Shown here: piece after piece, positions 1 to 5,222 of the stretch
Position numbering within the stretch: position 1 is the stretch's first letter
Layout: every line of letters starts with the position of its first letter
Assembly (NCBI GenBank): GCA_035552655.1
Contig: DASZLD010000067.1
Location: 1 to 6,546 of the forward strand
From: DASXMT01 sp035552655
GTDB taxonomy: Bacteria > Actinomycetota > Acidimicrobiia > Acidimicrobiales > RAAP-2
Direction: 5' to 3'
Length of the DNA stretch: 6,546 bases
Program-made: the position numbers and the translations under genes
Notes under the pieces: model-generated
Told to the model about the DNA's origin: nothing
Database searches by the model: none
Seen by the model: the letters and a program-made list of their open reading frames with translations, nothing else

Positions 1-342
1 ACCGAAGCCGCATCCCAGGTTCCCTGTACCGTCCTGGTCACGACCTCGACCCATGAGACCGGGCTGTTCGGGCAGGGACTGCACTACGCCGAGGAGGCGG
101 TCAAGGTCAATGCGATCCTGCGAGCCAAGGCCTCGGAAGCAAACGGGAAGAAGACCTCGGGTACAGGCGGGAAGTCCGTGCTGATCGCAGACTGGGGGGC
201 ACTAGCCGCTCCCCACCACCTGGCCGAAGGGACGCCGGGGAACTGGTTCACCCCCGGCGACGACATCCATCCCAATGCCGCCGGGCAGCGCGCCCTGCTC
301 GATCTCATCCAGCGCGTGGTCAAGACCTGCCCGCAGCGCTGA
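1..342 (+). CDS. SGNH/GDSL-type hydrolase, C-terminal part (5' end outside window)
   Basis: The open frame enters from the left edge and ends at TGA 340-342, leaving 113 residues. Near the C-terminus the run GDDIHPNAAGQRAL (residues 86-99) has the layout of SGNH-hydrolase block V. Asp87 and His90 sit in the DxxH pattern that supplies two members of the Ser-Asp-His triad. The upstream part (VNAIL, then SVLIADWGALA) fits the last strand and helix of the alpha/beta SGNH fold. Cys9 and Cys110 could form a disulfide, which would suit an exported or membrane-anchored domain. In actinobacteria such domains are either free-standing lipases/esterases or the extracytoplasmic tail of acyltransferase-3 membrane proteins that O-acylate cell-surface glycans. 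The nucleophile block (GDS) lies outside the window, so these options cannot be separated. A short Gly/Lys/Thr-rich insert (residues 49-58) looks like a surface loop. Coding status is clear; the family call rests on one motif and the context around it. Confidence 0.72.
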   Translation, partial: TEAASQVPCTVLVTTSTHETGLFGQGLHYAEEAVKVNAILRAKASEANGKKTSGTGGKSVLIADWGALAAPHHLAEGTPGNWFTPGDDIHPNAAGQRALLDLIQRVVKTCPQR

Positions 343-594
343 GCCCGCCACCAGGCCGGAGCCCAGACCTGGGCAACGGCAGGCCGACTGCACCTGGCCG
401 ATGGATCGCCCGAACGGGCCGGCCGATGTCCTGGCCCGTGACCAGGCATGCAGCCACGCCCCCTTCCGAGTGGTTCGGCTCACCGGCAGGATGTGGCCTG
501 TGGCAGGATCACGACCGAGATGAACACGCACGTCCCCTACCCCTGCCGAGGTTGACGGGTCTGATAGATCTCACACGTGCGAAATACCTAGTGA
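343..594. other. Non-coding stretch between hydrolase gene and tRNA
   Basis: No convincing gene is seen on either strand; the open frames here are GC-driven and have no ribosome-binding site. Two short inverted repeats follow the hydrolase stop: GCCCAG-AC-CTGGGC at 361-374 and GCCCG-AA-CGGGC at 408-419. Neither is followed by a T-run, so they are at best weak terminator candidates. GGCAGGAT occurs twice as a direct repeat (485-492 and 502-509, period 17), and GGCCGATG occurs at 396-403 and 421-428. A good -35-like hexamer, TTGACG, lies at 552-557 ahead of the tRNA. No proper -10 sits 16-19 nt downstream of it, so the tRNA promoter is left uncalled. Confidence 0.5.
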
Positions 595-667
595 GGGGCA
601 GTAGCTCAGTGGTTAGAGCAGGGGACTCATAATCCCTCGGTCGCAGGTTCGATCCCTGCCTGCCCCA
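595..667 (+). tRNA. tRNA with CAT anticodon (elongator tRNA-Met or tRNA-Ile2)
   Basis: A full cloverleaf can be drawn. The acceptor stem GGGGCAG (595-601) pairs perfectly with CTGCCCC (660-666). The D-stem is GCTC/GAGC (604-607 and 616-619) with an 8-nt loop. The anticodon stem is 621-625/633-637 with loop CTCATAA (626-632) and anticodon CAT at 628-630. The variable loop has 5 nt (638-642). The T-stem GCAGG/CCTGC encloses TTCGATC (643-659). The discriminator is A667, and CCA is not encoded (CGC follows). A T-loop and stem of this type argue against initiator tRNA, as does the lack of three G-C pairs in the anticodon stem. CAT can be read as elongator Met, or as Ile2 after lysidine modification of C34 by TilS. 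The 8-nt D-loop AGTGGTTA and the run from the D-arm to the T-arm resemble E. coli tRNA-Ile2 as I remember it, so Ile2 is a real possibility. Confidence 0.95.
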
Positions 668-701
668 CGCGAACGGTCTAAAACTGATGGAAAACGATGA
701 C

Positions 702-706
702 AGGAG
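702..706 (+). promoter_or_regulatory. Ribosome-binding site deciding the start at 711
   Basis: AGGAG lies 4 nt before ATG 711. The in-frame ATG at 687 has no purine-rich site upstream and follows the tRNA end by only 19 nt, so 711 is the preferred start. The spacing is slightly short but usable. Confidence 0.55.
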
Positions 707-710
707 CCCG

Positions 711-1079
711 ATGGACATCGAGGAGTTCTACAGTGCCGACGAGCGTCGGCGGCAGTCGGCAGAGATCGAATTGGGGACCGAGTGGCACGACGCCACCGGC
801 AATCGCTACGAGCTCAGCTGGGTGGAAGACACCGGCGAGCTGTACATGATGCTGGAACGGGTACCCGAGGCCGGCTCGTGGACCCCCTTCGGCGACGTCG
901 AGGTGGAGAAAGTGCCGGTCGAGCAAGTGATCGTGTCCGTGGTCGGGCACATCGCCACCCATGAGGAACTGGACCGAGTCCTCGACGGCTGGCAGGACCA
1001 GATGGCCAATCCCGACGGGATCTCCTGGGTGGCCAGCCGCCTTCAAGAGGGCGGCATCCCGCGGAACGCACCGACCTGA
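711..1079 (+). CDS. Small acidic protein of unknown function (122 aa)
   Basis: I do not recognise a named family. The protein is short, acidic and cytosolic-looking, with no signal peptide or membrane segment. The N-terminus (MDIEEFYSADERRRQSAE, residues 1-18) looks helical. Residues 20-58 read as a beta-rich segment with regularly spaced aromatics (W25, Y33, W37, Y45, W57). Residues 63-80 form a strand-rich stretch (VEVEKVPVEQVIVSVVGH), followed by a helical C-terminal part (83-112) with W94 and W106. The many Trp residues and the compact alternation suggest a real folded domain. The start at ATG 711 is chosen for its AGGAG site; ATG 687 would add 8 residues. The gene begins only 43 nt after a tRNA, with no terminator between, so the two may share a transcript. 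The hairpin at 1158-1173 and the stronger one at 1195-1232 lie downstream. No function is assigned. Confidence 0.8.
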   Translation: MDIEEFYSADERRRQSAEIELGTEWHDATGNRYELSWVEDTGELYMMLERVPEAGSWTPFGDVEVEKVPVEQVIVSVVGHIATHEELDRVLDGWQDQMANPDGISWVASRLQEGGIPRNAPT

Positions 1080-1157
1080 GCCCGTCCTCAGGACCGGTCC
1101 CCATTCCGCCCCCCGCACTGGTCGGGACGGTGCACTGACGACTACCCAAAGGCGCCA

Positions 1158-1173
1158 GGGACGTCATCGTCCC
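1158..1173 (+). repeat. Perfect 6-bp hairpin downstream of the small acidic gene
   Basis: GGGACG (1158-1163) and CGTCCC (1168-1173) enclose the loop TCAT. It lies 78 nt after the stop at 1079 and is followed by a G/C run rather than T residues. It could stabilise an mRNA 3' end or act in Rho-type termination, but it is not a classic intrinsic terminator. Confidence 0.35.
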
Positions 1174-1194
1174 GGGGGCCGGCGTGCCCAGCTG

Positions 1195-1232
1195 AAATAA
1201 ACGCGGCGACCGACCGGTCGCGCCGTGTATTT
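1195..1232. terminator. Long imperfect inverted repeat, probable bidirectional terminator
   Basis: The two 18-nt arms (1195-1212 and 1215-1232) match at 15 of 18 positions and are separated by AC. The outer part is A/T-rich (AAATA on the left, TATTT on the right), while the inner stem is G+C-rich (GCGACCG/CGGTCGC). A GC-rich stem flanked by A residues on one side and T residues on the other is what a terminator working in both directions would look like. The T-tract is short, so efficiency is uncertain. It would end transcripts from the tRNA/711-1079 unit ahead of the next gene's promoter. Its right arm overlaps the first two bases of the -35-like TTGACG. An operator role is an alternative. 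Confidence 0.5.
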
Positions 1233-1262
1233 GACGGCAAAATCTGCGACACTCGGTATAGG
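1231..1262 (+). promoter_or_regulatory. Candidate promoter for the zinc-ribbon gene
   Basis: TTGACG at 1231-1236 is close to the consensus -35 (TTGACA). TATAGG at 1257-1262 is the best -10-like hexamer downstream. The spacer is 20 nt, longer than the usual 16-19, which is the main weakness. If used, transcription would begin near 1270 and leave a leader of about 105 nt before the ATG at 1375. Confidence 0.33.
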
Positions 1263-1298
1263 ACTCGGAGCGGTCGGTTCGATCGGTCGAGGACGGGT

Positions 1299-1388
1299 AT
1301 GCATGAGTGCGTGAAGGGTGTCCGATCGGCAGGAGCAACGCCGATGTCGGCGGACGCTGAGAGGAGGTCGGTAGATGCAAACCGATGA
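1299..1388 (+). CDS. Possible leader ORF (29 codons) overlapping the zinc-ribbon gene start
   Basis: ATG 1299 is preceded by GAGGA (1289-1293) at 5-nt spacing and opens a 29-codon frame ending at TGA 1386-1388. It runs through the ribosome-binding site and the first 14 nt of the next gene in a different frame. A second in-frame ATG at 1344 has its own AGGAG (1331-1335) at 8-nt spacing and would give 14 codons. Two well-spaced sites serving the same short frame are suggestive of translational coupling. The peptide has no run of a single amino acid that would indicate attenuation, and purine-rich sites are common by chance, so this remains speculative. Confidence 0.22.
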   Translation: MHECVKGVRSAGATPMSADAERRSVDANR

Positions 1389-1788
1389 AGGACGGGAACC
1401 TGTGAGCAAGGCGCCAGAGCGCATCGAGGAAGCGCATCTACGCCCCAATCGACGAACGCAGGACCGCCTGCCCTCGCTCATTCACGAGCTGGTGGACTCC
1501 GAACTGGTCACCAGGAACGCTCCGGGCGAATGGGTGCTCAGCGCCGAACTGCAGTCGATGCTGGAGGAGCAGTTGGCCTCCCGCGGGATGGTTCGGCGCC
1601 GGGTGTTCGTGGGTCTCCACTGCGAGGGCTGCGGGGTGGCCACGGTGACCTGGTTGTCAGAGGGGCGCCGTCTCTGCGCCGCCTGCGCCGAGCCGCCGGC
1701 CGAGGGAGCGGTCATCGCCCAGCCCGACCTGGCCCGACCCCGGTCCTGGCGGGCGCGGGGTGCCCACCCTTTCCGGAGGGCCGGCTAG
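1375..1788 (+). CDS. Zinc-ribbon protein of unknown function (137 aa)
   Basis: The start at ATG 1375 has an excellent site, GAGGAGGT (1361-1368), at 6-nt spacing. A GTG at 1402 is in frame but poorly supported. Four cysteines, C83, C86, C101 and C104, form CxxC-x14-CxxC, the layout of a structural zinc ribbon (HCEGCG...CAAC). Before it, residues 31-70 read as helices plus a short beta hairpin (LVTRNAPGEWVLS), which would fit a small winged-helix-like unit, though this is weak. The first 30 residues are charged and the last 25 are basic (RPRSWRARGAHPFRR), consistent with nucleic-acid contact. There is no signal peptide or membrane segment. A regulator or RNA/DNA-binding accessory protein is plausible from the architecture alone; no named family is recognised. 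It ends 49 nt from the convergent gene at 1838. Its roughly 105-nt leader may carry a small overlapping ORF. Confidence 0.8.
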   Translation: MQTDEGREPVSKAPERIEEAHLRPNRRTQDRLPSLIHELVDSELVTRNAPGEWVLSAELQSMLEEQLASRGMVRRRVFVGLHCEGCGVATVTWLSEGRRLCAACAEPPAEGAVIAQPDLARPRSWRARGAHPFRRAG

Positions 1789-1799
1789 ACCGTCCTGCG

Positions 1800-1830
1800 C
1801 CCCCGCCGGAGCAACGCAGCGCGGTGGGGG
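1800..1830. terminator. Inverted repeat in a convergent gene junction
   Basis: CCCCCGCC (1800-1807) can pair with GGTGGGGG (1823-1830), 8 bp including one G-T wobble, across a 15-nt loop. It fills most of the 49-nt gap between two convergent stop codons. There is no T-tract on either side, so intrinsic termination is doubtful. Confidence 0.3.
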
Positions 1831-1837
1831 GCCCGGC

Positions 1838-2950
1838 TCAGTCCCAGCCGGTGAACCCGTACCCCTCGTGGGGTCCGAGGACGGCGCACTCCAACATGCC
1901 GTAACCCACCTGGCCGTCCGAGGTGAACCGGGCGGCGTTCTCGGTCAGCCCCCACGGCACGTACTCGGGGCTGGTCGGGTCGTAGTGCTGTCCCTGCACC
2001 ACCAGGTCACCCTGGTACATACCGTGTCGCCAGTCGGGCTCGAGTCCGTAGCCCGTTCCCATCATCAGCGCGAAGGGGAAGGTGACCTCGCAGTCGACCT
2101 CTGCCGTCTGTTGGCCGTGGGCGCCGAAGTACGAGAGGGTCAGGCCGGTGACCGTCCGGGTTCCGGGAACGAAACGCAGCTTGTGCTCGGGGCGCCCCAA
2201 CCACTCCGCCTCGCGGCCGGACCCGACGGGGAACACCCGGTGGGCGTCCTGCATGACCCGCCGGCCGTTCGGCTCCTCTTGGATGATGGTGACAATGGCA
2301 TGGTCCTCGAACCGCACCGGCGCATAGATCCAAAAGAAGCCGCCCGACGTGTCGGTGGCCCGGATGCCCGGAGGCTCGGGCTCCCCCACCGGTCGGACCC
2401 CCCAGGAGCGGTCCCGGCACCCCCACCACCGATCGGGGGTGAGGGCAACCTCTTTGTCCCCGATCTTGAGGGCCCCGGTCCACGAGCCCAGCTGAGCGAA
2501 GCGGGAGGTGTCGAAGGTGACCCGGGAGAACTGCCGGTTGAAGTGCCGGGCCTCGAGGTGGGCCTCGGAGAACCCGTCGTAGACGGCGTCCATCTCCAGG
2601 CCCCACTCGTTGGGCTCGAGGATGACCCGAACCCGACGGAGACCTTCGAGGACTTCGATCCGGATGGGGCCGATGGTGGTGTCCATGCGGTCGGCCCCCA
2701 TGACCTTGGACGACCGTACGACCCGGTGATCGTCGCCGGTTCGTACCGAGATGAACGCGTCGGCCACGCCCAGATTGGGGTATTGGCCCAGGCCGATGAC
2801 GGCGAACATCTCCTCGTCGGTTCCCGAGACGCCCTCGGCCCCGAGGAGGTTGAAGTAGTAGCGGTCGTAGAAGTTCCGGTCGGAGGGTCCCACGAAGCGC
2901 ATGGGCTCGGAGATCTGGTGGATCGGATAGTCATCCAGAGGGGAGAGCAC
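1838..2950 (-). CDS. AttH/CrtC-like lipocalin-type protein (370 aa), possible lipid or terpenoid metabolism
   Basis: Start is GTG 2950-2948, chosen because AAGGAG (2956-2961, minus strand) precedes it by 5 nt; an upstream TTG at 2986 would add 12 unsupported residues. The stop is TGA at 1840-1838. The protein is beta-rich and has many aromatic residues. Its most telling segment is WWGCRDRSWGVR (residues 175-186), resembling the R-D-x-S-W-G signature I associate with AttH/CrtC-like proteins (carotenoid-hydratase-type lipocalin folds) and the related large actinobacterial families usually annotated as hypothetical. A two-lobe arrangement is likely, with residues 1-165 and 170-370 each giving a barrel-like half. 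There is no signal peptide or membrane helix. Known relatives include CrtC, which hydrates carotenoids, but most members lack an assigned reaction. It is divergent from the aldehyde dehydrogenase at 3225, suggesting shared control and a related substrate. The family call is by motif memory only; coding status is firm. Confidence 0.78.
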   Translation of the reverse strand: MLSPLDDYPIHQISEPMRFVGPSDRNFYDRYYFNLLGAEGVSGTDEEMFAVIGLGQYPNLGVADAFISVRTGDDHRVVRSSKVMGADRMDTTIGPIRIEVLEGLRRVRVILEPNEWGLEMDAVYDGFSEAHLEARHFNRQFSRVTFDTSRFAQLGSWTGALKIGDKEVALTPDRWWGCRDRSWGVRPVGEPEPPGIRATDTSGGFFWIYAPVRFEDHAIVTIIQEEPNGRRVMQDAHRVFPVGSGREAEWLGRPEHKLRFVPGTRTVTGLTLSYFGAHGQQTAEVDCEVTFPFALMMGTGYGLEPDWRHGMYQGDLVVQGQHYDPTSPEYVPWGLTENAARFTSDGQVGYGMLECAVLGPHEGYGFTGWD

Positions 2951-2955
2951 GGGTA

Positions 2956-2961
2956 CTCCTT
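2956..2961 (-). promoter_or_regulatory. Ribosome-binding site deciding the GTG start at 2950
   Basis: On the minus strand the sequence reads AAGGAG, then TACCC, then GTG. This near-consensus site supports the shorter 370-residue protein over the longer TTG-initiated version. Confidence 0.7.
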
Positions 2962-3077
2962 GTCGATCCGGTGCTACCGCCACCAATGGGCCGGCTCGGG
3001 CAGCACGCCTGCGGGTGCCCGGAGCGTATCGGCCGCCACCGGGGCCGGCGAGGCCCGCCGTTGGCCCTGGTCGTTCC

Positions 3078-3090
3078 GGGCCTCAGGCCC
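3078..3090. promoter_or_regulatory. 13-bp palindrome in the divergent AttH-like/ALDH intergenic region
   Basis: GGGCCT-C-AGGCCC is a perfect 6-bp inverted repeat around one base, placed almost midway in the 274-nt region between the divergent starts at 2950 and 3225. That location suits an operator serving both genes. Other small dyads nearby are GCCCGGGC (3155-3162), GAAC-TG-GTTC (3198-3207, just before the ALDH ribosome-binding site) and GGTG-N7-CACC (2970-2984, before the other gene). Short GC palindromes are expected by chance at this composition, so the call is weak. Confidence 0.28.
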
Positions 3091-3152
3091 CATGGCTGGG
3101 ACACGGGATGTGTGCCTGGCCCGAGCGGTACCATCGATCGGTGAGACCCCGG

Positions 3153-3183
3153 TTGCCCGGGCCGAGCCATCCGTGGGTACGCT
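3153..3183 (+). promoter_or_regulatory. Candidate promoter for the aldehyde dehydrogenase gene
   Basis: TTGCCC (3153-3158) and TACGCT (3178-3183) are separated by 19 nt. TACGCT fits the actinobacterial TANNNT -10. Transcription would start near 3190, leaving a leader of about 35 nt that contains the AAGGAGG site at 3214-3220. The same TACGCT occurs on the minus strand (3028-3023) upstream of the divergent gene, but without a recognisable -35. Confidence 0.33.
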
Positions 3184-3224
3184 GGACCACCGGAATAGAA
3201 CTGGTTCCATATCAAGGAGGGCCC

Positions 3225-4682
3225 ATGAAGTCGTACGACCGTCTGTACATCGGGGGGGAGTGGGTCGAACCATCGTCTTCCTCCACCATCGACGTCGTGT
3301 CTCCGACCACCGAAGAGATCGTCGGTCGTGTGCCCGAAGCCCAGAACGCCGACATCGATCGGGCCGTGGCCGCGGCCAAGGACGCCTTCGAGCACGGTCC
3401 CTGGCCCCGGATGACCCCGGCCGAGCGGGCGGCGGTGCTGTCCAAGGCGGCCGAGGCCATCCGCAACGACATGCAGGGCATTGCCGAGCTGATCTCGGGC
3501 GAGATGGGCTCTCCGGTGTCCTGGGGCTTGCTGGCCCAGGTTCTGGCCCCGACCATGATCCTCGATTACTACGCCGGCTTGGGCTCCACCTTCCAGTTCG
3601 ACACGGTGAAGGACGGATTGCTCGGTCCCGTGCTCGTGGCCAAAGAGCCGGTGGGTGTGGTCGCCGCCATTACCCCGTGGAACGTTCCCCTCTTCCTGGC
3701 CGCGGCCAAGCTGGCGCCCGCCCTCCTGTCCGGGAGCACGGTGGTGTTCAAGCCTGCCCCCGAGACCCCACTGGATGCCAACCTCTTTGCCGAGATCCTG
3801 GAGACGGCGGGACTGCCCAAGGGCGTCCTCAGCGTGGTCCCGGCTGGACGTGAGGTAGGCGAGCACCTAGTCAACCACCCCGACATCAACAAGGTCTCCT
3901 TCACCGGGTCCTCGTTGGCCGGCAAGAAGATCGGCGCCGCCTGTGGAGCCAACCTGAAGCGGTTCAGCCTGGAGCTGGGAGGCAAGTCGGCGGCCATCCT
4001 GCTGGACGATGTCAACCTGGCCGAGGCCCTTCCCCTCATGATGCCCAACGCCATCATGAACAATGGCGAGGCGTGCATCTCGCTGACCCGGATCCTCGCC
4101 CCCCGGCACCGCTACCAGGAGGTGACCGAGGCGCTGGCCGACCAGATGCGGAACATGAAGGTGGGTGACGCCCTCGATCCCGCCACCGAGGTGGGGCCGC
4201 TGGTGGCCGAGCGTCAACGCGACCGGGTCGAGAACTACATCAAGATCGGCCAGGACGAAGGGGCCAAGATCGCGCTGGGCGGCGGTCGCCCCGACGGCCT
4301 CGACAAGGGCTGGTTCGTGGAGCCCACGCTCTTCGTCGACGTCGACAACTCGATGCGCATCGCCCAAGAGGAGATCTTCGGCCCGGTGCTCTCGGTCATC
4401 CCCTACGACAGCGACGATGACGCCGTCTCCATCGCCAACGATTCCGACTACGGCCTGTGCGGTGGCGTGTTCACCGCCGACAACGACCGGGGCCTGGGTG
4501 TGGCTCGACGGGTGCGCACGGGTACCTACATGGTCAACTCCAGCACCCCCATCGACTTCTCCTCGCCCTTTGGCGGGTACAAGGAGTCGGGGATGGGCCG
4601 TGAGTTCGGCGAGGACGGCCTGGAGCTGTTCTTGGAGAAGAAGACCATCAACCTGCCGGCGGGATACTCGCCCTCGGTGTAA
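3225..4682 (+). CDS. NAD(P)+-dependent aldehyde dehydrogenase (485 aa)
   Basis: This enzyme oxidises an aldehyde to the carboxylate with NAD(P)+. The ATG at 3225 follows AAGGAGG (3214-3220) by 4 nt. The 485-residue length is normal for the superfamily and all landmarks are present. ITPWNVPL (149-156) holds the oxyanion Asn153. VVFKPAPETP (173-182) holds the cofactor-contacting Lys176. FTGS (226-229) is the nucleotide-binding turn. LELGGK (249-254) holds general base Glu250. NNGEACISLTR (279-289) holds catalytic Cys284. EEIFGPVL (382-389) and SPFGGYKESGMGRE (447-460) complete the fold. The position before the catalytic Ala-Cys is Glu282 where Gln is commoner (GQxC), a tolerated variation. The overall style is that of broad-specificity betaine-aldehyde/geranial-type enzymes common in actinobacterial terpenoid, alcohol and xenobiotic catabolism; the substrate cannot be told. 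It stands alone, divergent from the AttH-like gene and convergent with the lipoprotein gene. Confidence 0.96.
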   Translation: MKSYDRLYIGGEWVEPSSSSTIDVVSPTTEEIVGRVPEAQNADIDRAVAAAKDAFEHGPWPRMTPAERAAVLSKAAEAIRNDMQGIAELISGEMGSPVSWGLLAQVLAPTMILDYYAGLGSTFQFDTVKDGLLGPVLVAKEPVGVVAAITPWNVPLFLAAAKLAPALLSGSTVVFKPAPETPLDANLFAEILETAGLPKGVLSVVPAGREVGEHLVNHPDINKVSFTGSSLAGKKIGAACGANLKRFSLELGGKSAAILLDDVNLAEALPLMMPNAIMNNGEACISLTRILAPRHRYQEVTEALADQMRNMKVGDALDPATEVGPLVAERQRDRVENYIKIGQDEGAKIALGGGRPDGLDKGWFVEPTLFVDVDNSMRIAQEEIFGPVLSVIPYDSDDDAVSIANDSDYGLCGGVFTADNDRGLGVARRVRTGTYMVNSSTPIDFSSPFGGYKESGMGREFGEDGLELFLEKKTINLPAGYSPSV

Positions 4683-4697
4683 GCCCACAGTGGGGTC

Positions 4698-4753
4698 GAC
4701 CGCTGTCCCGGTGCAGGCGCCCGCCCAGGCAGGCCCTGCACCGAGGGGCGGTC
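4698..4753. terminator. Two-part hairpin in the ALDH/lipoprotein convergent junction
   Basis: An outer stem, GACCGC (4698-4703) with GCGGTC (4748-4753), and an inner perfect 9-bp stem, CGGTGCAGG (4709-4717) with CCTGCACCG (4735-4743), can stack around a small internal loop. Three more inner pairs are possible past a one-base bulge. The structure almost fills the 72-nt gap between the stop codons at 4682 and 4757. Both strands read as a strong GC hairpin, so it could limit read-through from either gene. No T-tract follows on either strand. Confidence 0.5.
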
Positions 4754-4754
4754 C

Positions 4755-5222
4755 CTAGTTCCCTGACGGGGTGACGGCCGTCGCTGGTGGCGGGATGGTG
4801 TGCTGGGGTCCCGGAGGCGCGATGGGATTCTGCTCCCGAGTGACCGCGCACTGGTCCTGTAACGAGGTGATCAGGTACTGCTCACCGACCCGGTTGGTCT
4901 CCGACAGCGTGGTCATGAGCGCCTGCCACTGCCCGTCGGCGGCAGCTGCCTTGGCCGCCAGGGGTAGCGCATCGCGCAGCTGCACGTAGGCCTGCTCGGC
5001 CAAGGTGTTGGCCGTGGTCTGAGTGGGGGCGTGCTCGGCCTGCTTGAACAGGGCAACAGACTTGCCGACGTGGCTGCAGGCTTGGCGGGCCAGGTCGGTG
5101 CCCCCGCTGCTGCAGGCGGCCAGACCGACGCTCAGAGCCGCTACGACGATGACGGCGAGAGCCCATCGGTGCCGACCAGGAGCCGAACGGGGCACTCGGC
5201 GACCGACGGCTACAGCGGTCAC
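4755..5222 (-). CDS. Small secreted lipoprotein of unknown function (155 aa precursor)
   Basis: The GTG at 5222-5220 overlaps the TGA of the upstream gene (shared GTGA), a typical translational-coupling junction; no separate ribosome-binding site is seen. An open frame continues upstream to 5291, but that part lies inside the upstream gene. The N-terminus has a basic region (RRVPRSAPGRHR, 8-19), a hydrophobic core (WALAVIVVAALSVGL, 20-34) and lipobox L34-A-A-C37, so signal peptidase II cleavage before Cys37 and membrane anchoring on the outer face are expected. The mature part is Ala/Gln/Leu-rich and helical (about 42-127), with C49 and C125 bracketing it and possibly joined by a disulfide. 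The tail (131-155) is Pro-rich and probably disordered. The architecture resembles small actinobacterial lipoproteins with a helical-bundle domain; no named family is recognised. The ALDH gene converges on it from the other side. Confidence 0.82.
   Translation of the reverse strand: MTAVAVGRRVPRSAPGRHRWALAVIVVAALSVGLAACSSGGTDLARQACSHVGKSVALFKQAEHAPTQTTANTLAEQAYVQLRDALPLAAKAAAADGQWQALMTTLSETNRVGEQYLITSLQDQCAVTREQNPIAPPGPQHTIPPPATAVTPSGN

Noticed and set aside
396..509. Short direct repeats (GGCCGATG twice, GGCAGGAT twice) as a possible repeat array
   Set aside because: Only two copies each, 8 bp long, with no regular spacer set; chance is sufficient.
84..531. Minus-strand open frames opposite the hydrolase and the following gap
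   Set aside because: They are antisense to a frame with a clear SGNH motif, are Pro/Ala/Arg-rich and lack initiation signals.
552..590. TTGACG with TACCTA as a tRNA promoter
   Set aside because: The gap is 27 nt and TACCTA lacks the final T of TANNNT, so the pair is not a credible promoter as read.
643..670. tRNA 3' end as an attachment site for an integrated element
   Set aside because: No integrase lies nearby, I saw no second copy of the tRNA 3' segment, and base composition does not change across it.
509..718. Minus-strand ORF across the tRNA encoding a peptide with GSNLRPRDYESPAL
   Set aside because: This is the familiar false protein read from the antisense of a tRNA gene; the cloverleaf explains the sequence.
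678..1118. Minus-strand 146-codon frame opposite the small acidic gene
   Set aside because: The plus-strand frame has a ribosome-binding site and balanced composition; the minus frame looks like a codon-complement shadow.
1760..3853. A nearly 700-codon open frame on the plus strand, antisense to the AttH-like gene and running into the ALDH gene in another frame
   Set aside because: It opposes a well-supported gene, covers an intergenic promoter region, has low-complexity Pro/Gly/Arg composition and no ribosome-binding site. GC-rich DNA commonly keeps such frames open.
3867..4688. Minus-strand 273-codon frame inside the ALDH gene
   Set aside because: It lies wholly inside an unmistakable aldehyde dehydrogenase, and its Val/Gly/His-rich composition mirrors the sense codons.
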